A stretch of 41,109 nucleotides of DNA from Tissierellia bacterium. Its GTDB lineage: Bacteria; Bacillota; Clostridia; Tissierellales; Peptoniphilaceae. The stretch lies in NCBI GenBank assembly GCA_030527425.1, contig JAUNAV010000010.1, forward strand, positions 1 through 41,109, written 5' to 3'. This document shows positions 15,978-24,699 of this stretch, piece by piece (position 1 is the stretch's first letter; every line of letters begins with the position of its first letter). Position numbers and translations under genes: made by a program. The notes below the pieces were generated by a model. That model searched no databases and had not been told where the DNA came from. It saw only the letters and a list, made by a program, of their open reading frames with translations.

Positions 15978-17057
15978 ATGAAAAAAGTTTTTTTATTTTT
16001 TATATTAATTCTATTAACTAGTTGTAATAACTATAAACAAGATCAAATCAATATATGTATATTAAATCCTTTAACTGAAAGTGAAAGCAAATATGGAATT
16101 TCGAGCTACAATGCTCAAAAGTTGGCAATTAAAAGAATAAATAATCAGGGCGGGATTAATGGAAAAATTATAAATGCAAAGTTTAAAGATGATAAATCCG
16201 ATCCTAATTTAGCAAAGAAAATCTTTAAAGACAATTATAAAAATACAGACTTTTTTATTGGTGGTACCACTACAAATGTTGCAGAGGTCATTTCACATCT
16301 TTCAGAAAAAGAAAAAATATTATTTATAACTCCATCTGCTACCGGAAAAGAAATAACGAAAAATAAAAAATACACACTTAGACTATGTTATACCAATGAT
16401 TATCAAGGTAGAATTTTAGCAAATTATATTGATGACAATTACAAGAATAAAAAAATACTCGCTCTTGTAAATAAATCCTTAAATTATTCAAATGAGATTG
16501 TAGATAGCTTTAATTTGAATTTAAAAAATAATAATTCACTAGAAACAATATATTATGAGGATACTAAAGATGATTTCAAAATTTTAGCAATTAAGATTAA
16601 AAAGCAAAAACCCGATTTTATTTTAATAGCCGATTACTATCAAAAATTAAATCTTATTATTCCTAAAATAAGAGAAGAAAATGTAAATAGTATTTTTATA
16701 GGACCTGATAGTTGGGATGGTATGATTTCAAAGTACCAAAATGAGCTAAGTGATTTAGACGAAAGTATTTTTTCATCACATTTTTCTTATTTTAACTCAA
16801 ATAAAAATGTTGTTGATTTTACTGAGGAATATGAAAAGGAATATGGAGAAAAACCCGATTCTTTTGCCGCCTTGGGTTATGATTCAATCTATTGTATTAA
16901 AGAGATTTTAGAAAATGATCATAAAGAAGTAGAATTTGAAGGAGTAAGTGGGTATATAAAAACTAATGGTTATGGAGATGCTAAAAAAAGCGCTAATATT
17001 ATAAAAATTAAAAACTCCAATTATTATTTACTAAAAGATAAAAAAGCTGCTTGGTAA
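15978..17057 (+). CDS. LivJ-like (Peripla_BP_6) substrate-binding lipoprotein, orphan
   Basis: This 359-residue protein has a short lipoprotein signal peptide ending in the lipobox LLTSC (Cys at about 16). Its type I binding-protein fold resembles branched-chain amino-acid receptors: SSYNAQKLAIKRINNQGGING, the sensor segment FFIGGTTTNVAEV and the C-terminal PDSFAALGYDSIY. It should sit on the outer face of the membrane and bind an amino acid, amide or similar small ligand. I start at 15978, 5 nt after GGAGG, not at the ATG at 15966 within the ribosome site. No permease or ATPase gene is adjacent, so it either serves a transporter encoded elsewhere or acts as a sensor. Confidence 0.88.
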   Translation: MKKVFLFFILILLTSCNNYKQDQINICILNPLTESESKYGISSYNAQKLAIKRINNQGGINGKIINAKFKDDKSDPNLAKKIFKDNYKNTDFFIGGTTTNVAEVISHLSEKEKILFITPSATGKEITKNKKYTLRLCYTNDYQGRILANYIDDNYKNKKILALVNKSLNYSNEIVDSFNLNLKNNNSLETIYYEDTKDDFKILAIKIKKQKPDFILIADYYQKLNLIIPKIREENVNSIFIGPDSWDGMISKYQNELSDLDESIFSSHFSYFNSNKNVVDFTEEYEKEYGEKPDSFAALGYDSIYCIKEILENDHKEVEFEGVSGYIKTNGYGDAKKSANIIKIKNSNYYLLKDKKAAW

Positions 17058-17068
17058 GCAGCTTTTTT
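17040..17068. terminator. Bidirectional terminator with embedded stop codon
   Basis: AAAAAAGCTGCTT-GGT-AAGCAGCTTTTTT is a 13-bp perfect stem with a 3-nt loop. The lipoprotein stop codon (17055-17057) lies at the loop/stem junction, and the convergent dehydrogenase gene stops at 17067, inside the T-tract. One hairpin thus serves two converging operons. Confidence 0.9.
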
Positions 17069-18359
17069 AAAGTTTCATACTATTTTGTTTTCTTCTAAGC
17101 CTTGTTATTGTAGCTTCTTCATCCAATTCAACCATATCTGCATGTATTAGAGTATCTTTTTTAATATCAACTTTAGCTCTTGTCTTTTCAGTAATTAATG
17201 CAATTGGTAGAAGATCTTCATGCAATGATCTTTGATGTGATGTCAATTTACCAAATACTTTATCACTTCCTATTCCTTCAAGAAATTCACCTTTTTTAAT
17301 ATCTCTTTTAGCAATAGCTACTGTATCTGCAACTTGGCCTTGAATTGGAGCAATTGTAGGTTCATTTTCTATTATTGCATTATATATTGTTATTGGTGTT
17401 TCAAGGCTTGTAAGATGATATGGTCTATAAAGTAGATAGTTTGGTCCATCTCCCATTCCTAAATACTTCATTAATTCTCTTACTTCCTTTTTATCGCTTG
17501 TAACTATTAAAAAGACTCCTGGTGCCATTCCAGGCGAAAATTCTACTGTATGATATGAGTTTAAAACTCCACCATCTTCTTTTAGTCTAAAATCATTTAC
17601 TGCATCTTTTGGATTGGTACTAATTCCATGACAACCCAGTGTGTCTGGTGTAAATCCTAAAGCATTGCAAACAGAATTTAATTCAATCATGGTATTTGTT
17701 CCATCTACAAAAGATGTTAGCATTTTTGGAGAAAGCCCCTTACTATATGCCTCTTCTTTTAAATCTTCTGGTGTCTTATAATTATCTAAAGGATTATTTT
17801 TTCCTTTTGCTGCAACTAAAATTTCAAATCCCGATCCCATTGCAAAATTACATAAATCAATGATTGCTCCTGGCTCATCTCCAGCAGATCCTGTATATAC
17901 TACACCTGCCTTTTTTGCCATATCATGAAGTATTGGACCAACTACAGCATCGCATTCGACATTTAACATTATGATATGTTTATGATATTGTATTGCTTTT
18001 GTTGCAATTTCAGCTCCAAATGGAGGATTTCCTGTAGCATCAATTACAGCCATTATTTGTAATAATTTATAGCTGAATTTATAATCTTCACTTACAACAT
18101 AGAATCCACGATCTATAGCTTCCCTTGCTTCTGAGATGTCATTTGTAACTATTATCTTATCCTTATCAACTCCAGAGTTTATAAGTCCATCCACCGCCTT
18201 TTGAGCAGTATGATCGATTACTAAAACTATATCCATTGCATCAAGGCTTTGAATTTGACTTAAAAGCGATGCGCCCATTTTTCCGCAACCTATAAGTGCA
18301 AGTTTTATTTTTTCTCCTCTATCTTTAAGCGCTTTTAATTTTCTCTTTATTCTAAACAT
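17067..18359 (-). CDS. NAD(P)-binding homoserine-dehydrogenase-like protein with SAF domain (COG4091 type)
   Basis: This 430-residue protein has an N-terminal Rossmann fold, KLALIGCGKMGASLLSQI near residue 19, and an Asp ending the second strand (VLVIDH). A central catalytic region follows (GSAGDEPGAIIDLCNFA), then a C-terminal SAF-like domain (about 340-420: AIAKRDIKKGEFLEGIG). This layout matches the predicted homoserine-dehydrogenase-like/SAF family, found next to varied carbohydrate and amino-acid pathways. The substrate is not known to me, and it should not be called homoserine dehydrogenase. It is the last gene of the ilvA-murE-flavoprotein operon, starting 2 nt after the flavoprotein stop. 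Confidence 0.8.
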   Translation of the reverse strand: MFRIKRKLKALKDRGEKIKLALIGCGKMGASLLSQIQSLDAMDIVLVIDHTAQKAVDGLINSGVDKDKIIVTNDISEAREAIDRGFYVVSEDYKFSYKLLQIMAVIDATGNPPFGAEIATKAIQYHKHIIMLNVECDAVVGPILHDMAKKAGVVYTGSAGDEPGAIIDLCNFAMGSGFEILVAAKGKNNPLDNYKTPEDLKEEAYSKGLSPKMLTSFVDGTNTMIELNSVCNALGFTPDTLGCHGISTNPKDAVNDFRLKEDGGVLNSYHTVEFSPGMAPGVFLIVTSDKKEVRELMKYLGMGDGPNYLLYRPYHLTSLETPITIYNAIIENEPTIAPIQGQVADTVAIAKRDIKKGEFLEGIGSDKVFGKLTSHQRSLHEDLLPIALITEKTRAKVDIKKDTLIHADMVELDEEATITRLRRKQNSMKL

Positions 18360-18361
18360 TT

Positions 18362-19564
18362 CTACTCCTTTATCTTTAAAGATGCCATATAAGCTGATGC
18401 AAAAGCCCAGTGAATATTATATCCACCACAGTCTCCTGAGATTTCAGTTAATTCTCCTATAATAAATACTTCAGGATATTTTTTAAGACTAAAATTCATA
18501 TCAAGCTCTTTTGAACTAACTCCTCCCATTGTAACTTGGGCTTTATCTTTTTCATGAACTTCTTTAAGTTTAAAATCTATTTTCTTTAACATCTTTGTTA
18601 AATTTAGCAGATCTTTATCTGATAAATTTGAGGATTTAAGAGTTTCTTTTAAGTTTGCAATTTTTACAATTTCATCAATTAATTTATCATGAAGTAGCCC
18701 TTTTAGAAAGTCTTTTACATTTCTATTTTTAAACATTGCTCTTCTCATCAAAAGCAAATTATATAATTCATTTTCATTATATTCATCAATTAAGTCGACA
18801 GATATCATTACATCTTTTCCTTGACTTAATGCCTTTGATGCCAAATTTGATAGATTAAAAATTGCTGTACCTGTTAAACCATAATCCTGAAATATTATAT
18901 CATCAGTAGATGATTTTACAAATTTTTTATCGACAAATAAACTAGCTTTAGCAGTGATTCTTGTTCCCTTTATTTTGTTTGAAAAAATCTTTTTTGTATC
19001 AAATGAACAAATACCATAGCTTATTTTGCTAAATTCTATTTTTTCTTTATTTTTTAAAATATCAGCAATTTTACCATCTGATCCAGAATTTTTTAAGCTT
19101 TTTCCACCGGTCGCTATTACTAATTTATCATAATATATCCAGTTATTTTTAGCCTTTATTCTTTTATTTTTAAGATCAAGATCTTCAATTTCACAATCAA
19201 AATTAAAATCTATCCCATTATCTATAGCTTTAAGATAAAGCATATCTCTTACAGTTTTTGAGCTCATTGTCTTAGGATAATATCTGCCACTTTCTAAAGA
19301 TGTAGTTTCAATCCCTAATAAATCAAAATGCATCAAGATATCATCTAGCCCAAAATTATTTATGCTATTTAAAACAAGTTTTTTATCAGTACTGTGATAA
19401 TTTTTGCTACTTAGATTTCTATTTGTAAAATTGCATCTGCCATTTCCAGTTGCTAAAAGCTTTCTTCCACTAAATTTATTTTTCTCATAGACTGAAACAT
19501 CCCCTGTAATAAAAGAAGTAAGCGCAAGGGATGAAACGCCTGCGCCTATAATTATTATTTTCAT
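18362..19564 (-). CDS. HI0933/YhiN-family (BaiN-like) FAD-dependent oxidoreductase
   Basis: This 400-residue flavoprotein has an FAD-binding motif at the N-terminus (MKIIIIGAGVSSLAL), the family signature SGRKLLATGNGRCNFTN near residue 32-48 and a second dinucleotide region, LVIATGGKSLKNSGSDG, near residue 150. At the C-terminus it has GGVSSKELD and the flavin contact GGYNIHWAFASAYMA. The family is widespread and most members are uncharacterised; one member, BaiN, is a bile-acid reductase (family knowledge), which does not prove that role here. It overlaps the murE stop by 4 nt, so it is coupled to peptidoglycan synthesis at least transcriptionally. Confidence 0.88.
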   Translation of the reverse strand: MKIIIIGAGVSSLALTSFITGDVSVYEKNKFSGRKLLATGNGRCNFTNRNLSSKNYHSTDKKLVLNSINNFGLDDILMHFDLLGIETTSLESGRYYPKTMSSKTVRDMLYLKAIDNGIDFNFDCEIEDLDLKNKRIKAKNNWIYYDKLVIATGGKSLKNSGSDGKIADILKNKEKIEFSKISYGICSFDTKKIFSNKIKGTRITAKASLFVDKKFVKSSTDDIIFQDYGLTGTAIFNLSNLASKALSQGKDVMISVDLIDEYNENELYNLLLMRRAMFKNRNVKDFLKGLLHDKLIDEIVKIANLKETLKSSNLSDKDLLNLTKMLKKIDFKLKEVHEKDKAQVTMGGVSSKELDMNFSLKKYPEVFIIGELTEISGDCGGYNIHWAFASAYMASLKIKE

Positions 19565-20985
19565 ATTTCTTCTAACACTTCTCTTAAAGTATCTTTTTCG
19601 CTATAAGGGATTTTATTATTTCCATTGATTTTTAAGAAATCTTCATCCCCCTTACCAATCATTATCACCGCTGCAGTTTTTGGGGCGTGAGTTATAGCAT
19701 ATTTTATAGCTTCTTTTCTATTTTTAATATATACATATTCTCCACCAATCTCTTTTATGCCTTCTATTATATTGCTTGAAATATTATCAACTGTATCAAA
19801 TTTTGGATCATCAAGTGTAACTACAGAAAATACTTTATGCCTTGCTGCAATTCTTCCCATATCTTTTCTTATTTCATATGTTCTATCGCCATTTATGCCA
19901 TAAACAACATATACAACCTCATTGTCAATTCCTTCCAATAATTTATCAAATGAATAAGGTGTATGGGCAAAATCTACAATAATATCAAGTCCTAAATCAT
20001 TATCAATAAATTCACAACGTGATCTTACACCTTTAAATTCCTCTAAAACTTTAGATATTTCTTCTAATTTATAACCAATATCACATAGTACAGCCATTGC
20101 ACAAAGTGCATTGTATACATTGTAATTGCCTTTAGCTATTAATTTAAATGATATACCTTTGACATCAAATGTTACATATCTACCATCTTGTTTAAGATTT
20201 TTAGCTACATAATCTGCATCATTATCAATTGCTACAGTAATTGTATCTTTAAATCTATCTTTAGCAAGTTTCCCATATTCCATATCCATATTAACAATTT
20301 TTTTATCAGCATTTTCAAAAAGAATCATTTTGTCATTAAAATAATTCTCCATAGTTTTATGAAAATCCATATGCTCTGGTGTTAAATTGGTAAATATGGC
20401 ATAATCAAATTTTATTCCATAAACTCTTTTTAAGGCTAAAGCATGACTTGATGCTTCAATAACAGCATTTTTTGCTTTTTGTGCAACAGCCTTTTTTAAT
20501 ATCCTAGCTGTTTGATCTATTTCAGGAGTCGTATTGTCAGTTTTTATAGGTTCTTCGCCTATGAAAGATCCTTCTGTTCCAATCATTGCTGTTAGTGAAT
20601 TTAATTTGTTTAAAATATGATAAATATATGTTGAAGTTGTAGTTTTCCCATTAGTTCCAGTTACGCCAATCATTATTAATTTTTTAGCTGGATAATCATT
20701 TAATAAATTTGAAATCTCTGCAAATGCTCTTCTATCATCTTCTACTTTTATATAATTGATATTAGGCTTTTGTTTGATATCTTTAGTATGGACAATTAGT
20801 TTTGCACCATTTTCAATTGCTTTATCAATAAATTTATGACCATCTAATTCATAACCCTTGATGGCCACAAAAACATTTAAATCTTCTACCTTCCTAGAAT
20901 CAGATGTTATTTCTACAACCTCATCATTTTTATTTCCAATAAATTCAATATAGTCTATTTTTTCTAATATTTCATAAATTTTCAT
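19561..20985 (-). CDS. murE: UDP-MurNAc-tripeptide synthetase (MurE), non-DAP motif
   Basis: This 474-residue Mur ligase adds the third residue to the peptidoglycan stem. Seen: ATP loop GVTGTNGKTTT (107-117), uracil/peptide region DNTTPEIDQT (150-159), EASSHALAL (178-186), probable carbamylated Lys219 in NYFNDKM, and ADP-side YGINGDRTYEIR. The amino-acid selecting motif, DNPR in meso-DAP-adding enzymes, reads DDPK here (392-395). A residue other than meso-DAP, such as Lys or Orn, is therefore likely. The ATG overlaps the ilvA stop by 1 nt (TAATG), and the stop overlaps the flavoprotein start by 4 nt. Confidence 0.94.
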   Translation of the reverse strand: MKIYEILEKIDYIEFIGNKNDEVVEITSDSRKVEDLNVFVAIKGYELDGHKFIDKAIENGAKLIVHTKDIKQKPNINYIKVEDDRRAFAEISNLLNDYPAKKLIMIGVTGTNGKTTTSTYIYHILNKLNSLTAMIGTEGSFIGEEPIKTDNTTPEIDQTARILKKAVAQKAKNAVIEASSHALALKRVYGIKFDYAIFTNLTPEHMDFHKTMENYFNDKMILFENADKKIVNMDMEYGKLAKDRFKDTITVAIDNDADYVAKNLKQDGRYVTFDVKGISFKLIAKGNYNVYNALCAMAVLCDIGYKLEEISKVLEEFKGVRSRCEFIDNDLGLDIIVDFAHTPYSFDKLLEGIDNEVVYVVYGINGDRTYEIRKDMGRIAARHKVFSVVTLDDPKFDTVDNISSNIIEGIKEIGGEYVYIKNRKEAIKYAITHAPKTAAVIMIGKGDEDFLKINGNNKIPYSEKDTLREVLEEI

Positions 20986-22166
20986 TAATTCTTTAAATAT
21001 CCTTCCTTGATCAAGCTTTCAGTTAATTTTTTAAGATGAGCTTTACCATTGGTTTCAACAGTAACCTCAACCTTTATGTTTTTAAATCTTGAGCTTTGAG
21101 CAAGTGAATCATGATATATACTTACAATATTTGCTTTTGCATTTGCAAATACTTCAATTAGATCCTTAAGATTTCCTGGTGCATGCTGTAATTCAAATTT
21201 AAATCTATGAATACGTCCAGAGGCATATAGACCTTTATTTATCAATTGAGAAATAAAGGACATATCGATATTTCCACCACTTGATACACATACAATGTTT
21301 TTGTTAAAAAATCTTACTTTTTTGCTCGCAGCTATAGATAATATACCAGATGGTTCTGCAATAAGTTTGTGTTTTTCCATTAATTCGATAAATGTTTCAA
21401 GTATCTCATCTTCAGATACGCTAATCCAATCATCTACATAATCGCCTGCTAGCTCATAAGTTAGACCTCCAACCTGAGCTACAGCTGTACCATCGGCTAT
21501 TGTATCGGTTGAGTCTAATTTTACAACCTCTCCACATTTTAGGCTTTCTTGCATGCTTGCAGCATTTAATGGTTCCACTCCTATTATTTTAACATATGGA
21601 TTTAAAGTTTTAGCACATTTTGCAATTCCAGCAATGAGTCCGCCTCCTCCAACAGGAACTAGAATATAATCTGGCTTTAAATCTTCTAAAATTTCAATAG
21701 CTATTGTTCCTTGTCCTTCAATGACATCTGGATCATCAAATGGTGGAATAAAAGTATAGCCTTTTTCTTTAGATAATTTTAAAGCATAATCTTTAGATTC
21801 ATCAAAGGTCTTTCCGAATAATTTTACCTCAGCTCCAAATTTTAATGTTCCATCTACTTTAATCATTGGTGTGCTCTCAGGCATTACTATAACAGCTTTG
21901 ATATTATTTTCCTTTGCAGCAAGCGCAACTCCTTGAGCGTGGTTTCCTGCAGAAGCAGTGATAATTCCCTTTTTCTTGTCTTCATCATTCAATTTTGTAA
22001 TCTTATTATATGCTCCTCTGATTTTAAAAGAACCAGTCTTTTGTAGATTTTCTGGTTTTATGTACACATTATTATGTGTTAATTCACTAAAATAATCTGA
22101 ATAAATAAGATTTGTTTCATTTAAAATAGGTTTTAATTTTTGATAAGCTTCTTTAAAGTCGTACAT
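20985..22166 (-). CDS. ilvA: Threonine ammonia-lyase with C-terminal ACT-like domain
   Basis: This 393-residue PLP enzyme of fold type II has the PLP lysine in KTGSFKIRGAYNK (Lys48), the serine/threonine-binding loop SAGNHAQGVA near residue 90, and the phosphate-binding Gly-rich PVGGGGLIAGI near residue 172-182. The single ACT-like domain (about 315-390) and the length of about 400 fit the short form, usually called IlvA or TdcB. It deaminates L-threonine to 2-oxobutanoate. No isoleucine-pathway genes are nearby, so a catabolic role is as likely as a biosynthetic one. It is the first gene of a four-gene overlapping operon. GGAGGC precedes the start. Confidence 0.92.
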   Translation of the reverse strand: MYDFKEAYQKLKPILNETNLIYSDYFSELTHNNVYIKPENLQKTGSFKIRGAYNKITKLNDEDKKKGIITASAGNHAQGVALAAKENNIKAVIVMPESTPMIKVDGTLKFGAEVKLFGKTFDESKDYALKLSKEKGYTFIPPFDDPDVIEGQGTIAIEILEDLKPDYILVPVGGGGLIAGIAKCAKTLNPYVKIIGVEPLNAASMQESLKCGEVVKLDSTDTIADGTAVAQVGGLTYELAGDYVDDWISVSEDEILETFIELMEKHKLIAEPSGILSIAASKKVRFFNKNIVCVSSGGNIDMSFISQLINKGLYASGRIHRFKFELQHAPGNLKDLIEVFANAKANIVSIYHDSLAQSSRFKNIKVEVTVETNGKAHLKKLTESLIKEGYLKN

Positions 22167-22192
22167 ATTTGCCTCCTAATATTTCTATTTAT

Positions 22193-22222
22193 ATCATACA
22201 TCTTTTATGTACCCTATATCAA
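22193..22222 (-). promoter_or_regulatory. Possible promoter of the ilvA-murE operon
   Basis: On the minus strand TTGATA (22222-22217), 18 nt and TATGAT (22198-22193) lie about 30 nt upstream of the ilvA ATG. The match is fair; other AT-rich choices exist in the same 100 nt. Confidence 0.4.
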
Positions 22223-22279
22223 ATGAAATCGTAACCAATACTTAAACAAAAGTTTAATATCAATATAATTTCATATAAA

Positions 22280-22297
22280 AAAAAGCCCCGAAGGGCT
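22280..22297 (-). terminator. Terminator of the metG-tatD-rnmV-rsmA-glutaredoxin operon
   Basis: On the minus strand AGCCC-TTCG-GGGCT, a stem capped by the stable C(UUCG)G tetraloop, is followed by T8. It lies 4 nt after the glutaredoxin stop. Confidence 0.93.
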
Positions 22298-22301
22298 ATT
22301 A

Positions 22302-22532
22302 TTAAAGATTTAAAAGTTTTGCAACTCTAGGTTGGTCAAAACCTACAATTTCTTCTCCATCTATTTCAATAACTGGAACAGCTCTATGTCCCCTTTCAAT
22401 TAATTCATTTAGGGCATCTCTGTCTGTATCCACATTTTTTTCAGTATAATCTATATTATTTTCATTAAAATATCTCTTAGCAGTTTTGCAATGTGTGCAA
22501 GTGCTAGAGGTATATATTATTACATTCGCCAT
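22302..22532 (-). CDS. Glutaredoxin-like thiol-disulfide protein (YruB/NrdH type)
   Basis: This 76-residue protein has the thioredoxin fold of small glutaredoxins: active-site CTHC near residue 12-15 after IIYTSST, the cis-Pro in HRAVPVIEIDG and the C-terminal GFDQPRVAKLL. It would shuttle reducing equivalents by thiol-disulfide exchange in the cytoplasm. The pattern fits the clostridial YruB/Uxx-star glutaredoxin-like group better than classical Grx with a glutathione site. It follows rsmA by 27 nt and is the last gene before the operon terminator. Confidence 0.9.
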   Translation of the reverse strand: MANVIIYTSSTCTHCKTAKRYFNENNIDYTEKNVDTDRDALNELIERGHRAVPVIEIDGEEIVGFDQPRVAKLLNL

Positions 22533-22559
22533 TGATAACTCCTTTCAATTACTATCATT

Positions 22560-23411
22560 CTACTTCTGTTTTCTTATATTTTCAACTTCCTTAGATATAT
22601 CTATATATCTATCGAGTGTTAAATTCTCTGCTCTAAGCTTTGGAGAAATATTTAGCTTTTCAAAAATCTCTATCAATTCTTCTTTCTTACACACATTTTG
22701 CAAAGAATTTAATATAGTCTTTCTTCTTTTATTAAAACCTGCATGAATCAAATCGAATAATATTTTTTGATCAACACTTTTATCATAAATTCTCAATTTT
22801 AAATTTAAAACAGTTGAATCAATCTTTGGCTTAGGCATGAAAACAGTCTTTGCTACATTAAATTCTTTCTTTACATCTGCAAAGAACTTTACAAAAAGAG
22901 TTAAGGCTGAGTAATCTTTAGTGGACTCTTTTGCTAAAATTCTCATAGCGACTTCTTTTTGTAACATAATAGTCATATTCTTACATTTTTCTATTTTTGC
23001 AAATTTTTCTATTATAGGCGTAGTTATATAATATGGAAGATTTGATATTAAGATAAAATCTTCACCATTAAAATCCTCTTCAACTATTTTATTGATATCA
23101 ACTTTTAAAATATCTTCTCTTATTATCTTAGTATTTGAAAATTCACTTAAATTTTCATTTAAAATCGGAACTAGAGATCGATCTATTTCTATGACCACTA
23201 ATTTTTTTGCCTTTTGAGCTATCTCATAACTTAAAGTACCAATGCCTGGCCCTACTTCTATTACATTTTTCTCTTCGACATTTGCACTTTCTACTATTCT
23301 TCTTACGAAATTGCCATCGACTAAGAAATTTTGTCCTAAAGATTTCGAAAAATTGACATCATAAAAATCCATAAGTTCTTTTACTGTTTTTGGTGAATAC
23401 AATTTTCTCAT
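22560..23411 (-). CDS. rsmA: 16S rRNA dimethyladenosine transferase (RsmA/KsgA)
   Basis: This 283-residue SAM-dependent enzyme dimethylates the two adjacent adenosines in the 3'-terminal hairpin of 16S rRNA. Seen: LGQNFLVDGNFVRRIV near the N-terminus, motif I VIEVGPGIGTLSYEIA (about 50-65), the acidic residue in LVVIEIDR, and catalytic motif IV ISNLPYYIT near residue 122-130. A C-terminal rRNA-binding domain follows. The start overlaps the rnmV stop by 4 nt. The metG-tatD-rnmV-rsmA order is the conserved one of low-GC Gram-positives. Confidence 0.97.
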   Translation of the reverse strand: MRKLYSPKTVKELMDFYDVNFSKSLGQNFLVDGNFVRRIVESANVEEKNVIEVGPGIGTLSYEIAQKAKKLVVIEIDRSLVPILNENLSEFSNTKIIREDILKVDINKIVEEDFNGEDFILISNLPYYITTPIIEKFAKIEKCKNMTIMLQKEVAMRILAKESTKDYSALTLFVKFFADVKKEFNVAKTVFMPKPKIDSTVLNLKLRIYDKSVDQKILFDLIHAGFNKRRKTILNSLQNVCKKEELIEIFEKLNISPKLRAENLTLDRYIDISKEVENIRKQK

Positions 23412-23938
23412 AATTTTTTAACCGCCTCTTCGAATTCTTCTCTAGTAATTCTAAAACTATTTAATCTATTTATCATCTGTTTGGTATTGCAATAACCAAT
23501 AGATAAAATATCTGCAAGTTTTCTTCTTCTCTCAGATGCGCCTTTTGAAAGAGTTAGCTCATTATCTATCATATCCTTCATTGAAAATTCAACTCTTTTT
23601 TCAATACTTACAGGCTTTGCCTTTTTAATTGCTTCTATAATATCTTCTGGCTTTGCATTTTCTATTCCGATATCTTCTTTTTTTATAGCCTTAGACCTAT
23701 CTAAAAATGCATGTTTAGCATCTGGGATATATGCTTGAATTTTTTTTCTTATTCTATTTCCTGCATAATCTGGATCTGTAAAAATTATAATTCCACATCT
23801 TTGATTGATTTTTTTTAATCTTTTTAGAAAATTCTCACCAAAATAATAACCGCCAGTGGCTAATACTTCGCATTCTAAAGCACTTTTGACATTAGCGATA
23901 TCATCTTTTCCTTCTACTATTATCGTCTCTTTTATCAT
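23408..23938 (-). CDS. rnmV: Ribonuclease M5
   Basis: This 176-residue protein matures the 5S rRNA precursor. It has a TOPRIM domain: the catalytic Glu in IIVEGKDD at residues 6-13, and the acidic pair in IIFTDPDYAGNRIRKK near residue 50-65. The C-terminal helical part is typical of M5 (LSKGASERRRKLADILSIGYCN). It overlaps the tatD stop and the rsmA start by 4 nt each, so the genes are tightly co-translated. Length and context match the Firmicutes enzyme. Confidence 0.95.
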   Translation of the reverse strand: MIKETIIVEGKDDIANVKSALECEVLATGGYYFGENFLKRLKKINQRCGIIIFTDPDYAGNRIRKKIQAYIPDAKHAFLDRSKAIKKEDIGIENAKPEDIIEAIKKAKPVSIEKRVEFSMKDMIDNELTLSKGASERRRKLADILSIGYCNTKQMINRLNSFRITREEFEEAVKKL

Positions 23939-24699
23939 ATATTAAAAAACCTCTCGGTATTTTTTGTCGTATGCTTTATTAGTTTTTCAAGCTTCATTTC
24001 CCTTAAATCAGCAATTACTTTTGCCACTTCTATAATCTTTCTTGGATCATTTCTTAAAGATCTATAAGGTTCTGGTGCCATATATGGAGAATCGGTCTCA
24101 AGCATTAGTTTATCTATAGGCATCGCTTTTGCAACTTCTTTTGCTTTTTTTGAATTTTTAAAAGTTACAACCCCTCCTAAGGATATATAAAATCCAAGTT
24201 TCATATATCTTTGCATCATCTCTTTGGATTCTGAAAAACAATGCATCTGACAAATTATCTGATCCTTATATTCTTTTAGAATATCAAAAGTCTCACCTGT
24301 TGCATCCCTAGAATGGATTACAACAGGCTTATTAACTTCTTTTGCCAATTCAAGCTGTTTTATAAAGACTTCCCTTTGCTTTTTCTTATTATCATCTCTC
24401 CAATAATAATCAAGCCCTATCTCACCTATACCAACGCATTTTTCCTCTTTTAACAATTCTCTTAAAATTTCGATATCTGAATCTTTAAATTCATCTGCAT
24501 TTTCGGGGTGAAATCCAACACAGCTATATACATTATCATATTTTTTTGATAAATCAACTGCCTTTTTACTAGTTTCAATATTTTCTGATGGATTAATTAT
24601 TGCTTTTATCAAAAAATTATCTAAGTCTTTTATTATAAAATCTCTATCAGCGTTGAACTTTTTATCTGTAAGATGACAATGAGAATCTATAAGATGCAT
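23935..24699 (-). CDS. TatD-family metal-dependent hydrolase (deoxyribonuclease)
   Basis: This 254-residue TIM-barrel amidohydrolase-fold enzyme has metal ligands in the N-terminal DSHCHL, Glu in GIGEIGLDYYW (about 95), His in VVIHSRDA (about 130), His in CQMHCFS and Asp in MLETDSPYMAPEP (about 205). Family members act as metal-dependent 3'-5' exonucleases or deoxyribonucleases. It overlaps the metG stop by one nucleotide and the rnmV start by 4 nt. The exact substrate is not shown by sequence. Confidence 0.94.
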   Translation of the reverse strand: MHLIDSHCHLTDKKFNADRDFIIKDLDNFLIKAIINPSENIETSKKAVDLSKKYDNVYSCVGFHPENADEFKDSDIEILRELLKEEKCVGIGEIGLDYYWRDDNKKKQREVFIKQLELAKEVNKPVVIHSRDATGETFDILKEYKDQIICQMHCFSESKEMMQRYMKLGFYISLGGVVTFKNSKKAKEVAKAMPIDKLMLETDSPYMAPEPYRSLRNDPRKIIEVAKVIADLREMKLEKLIKHTTKNTERFFNI

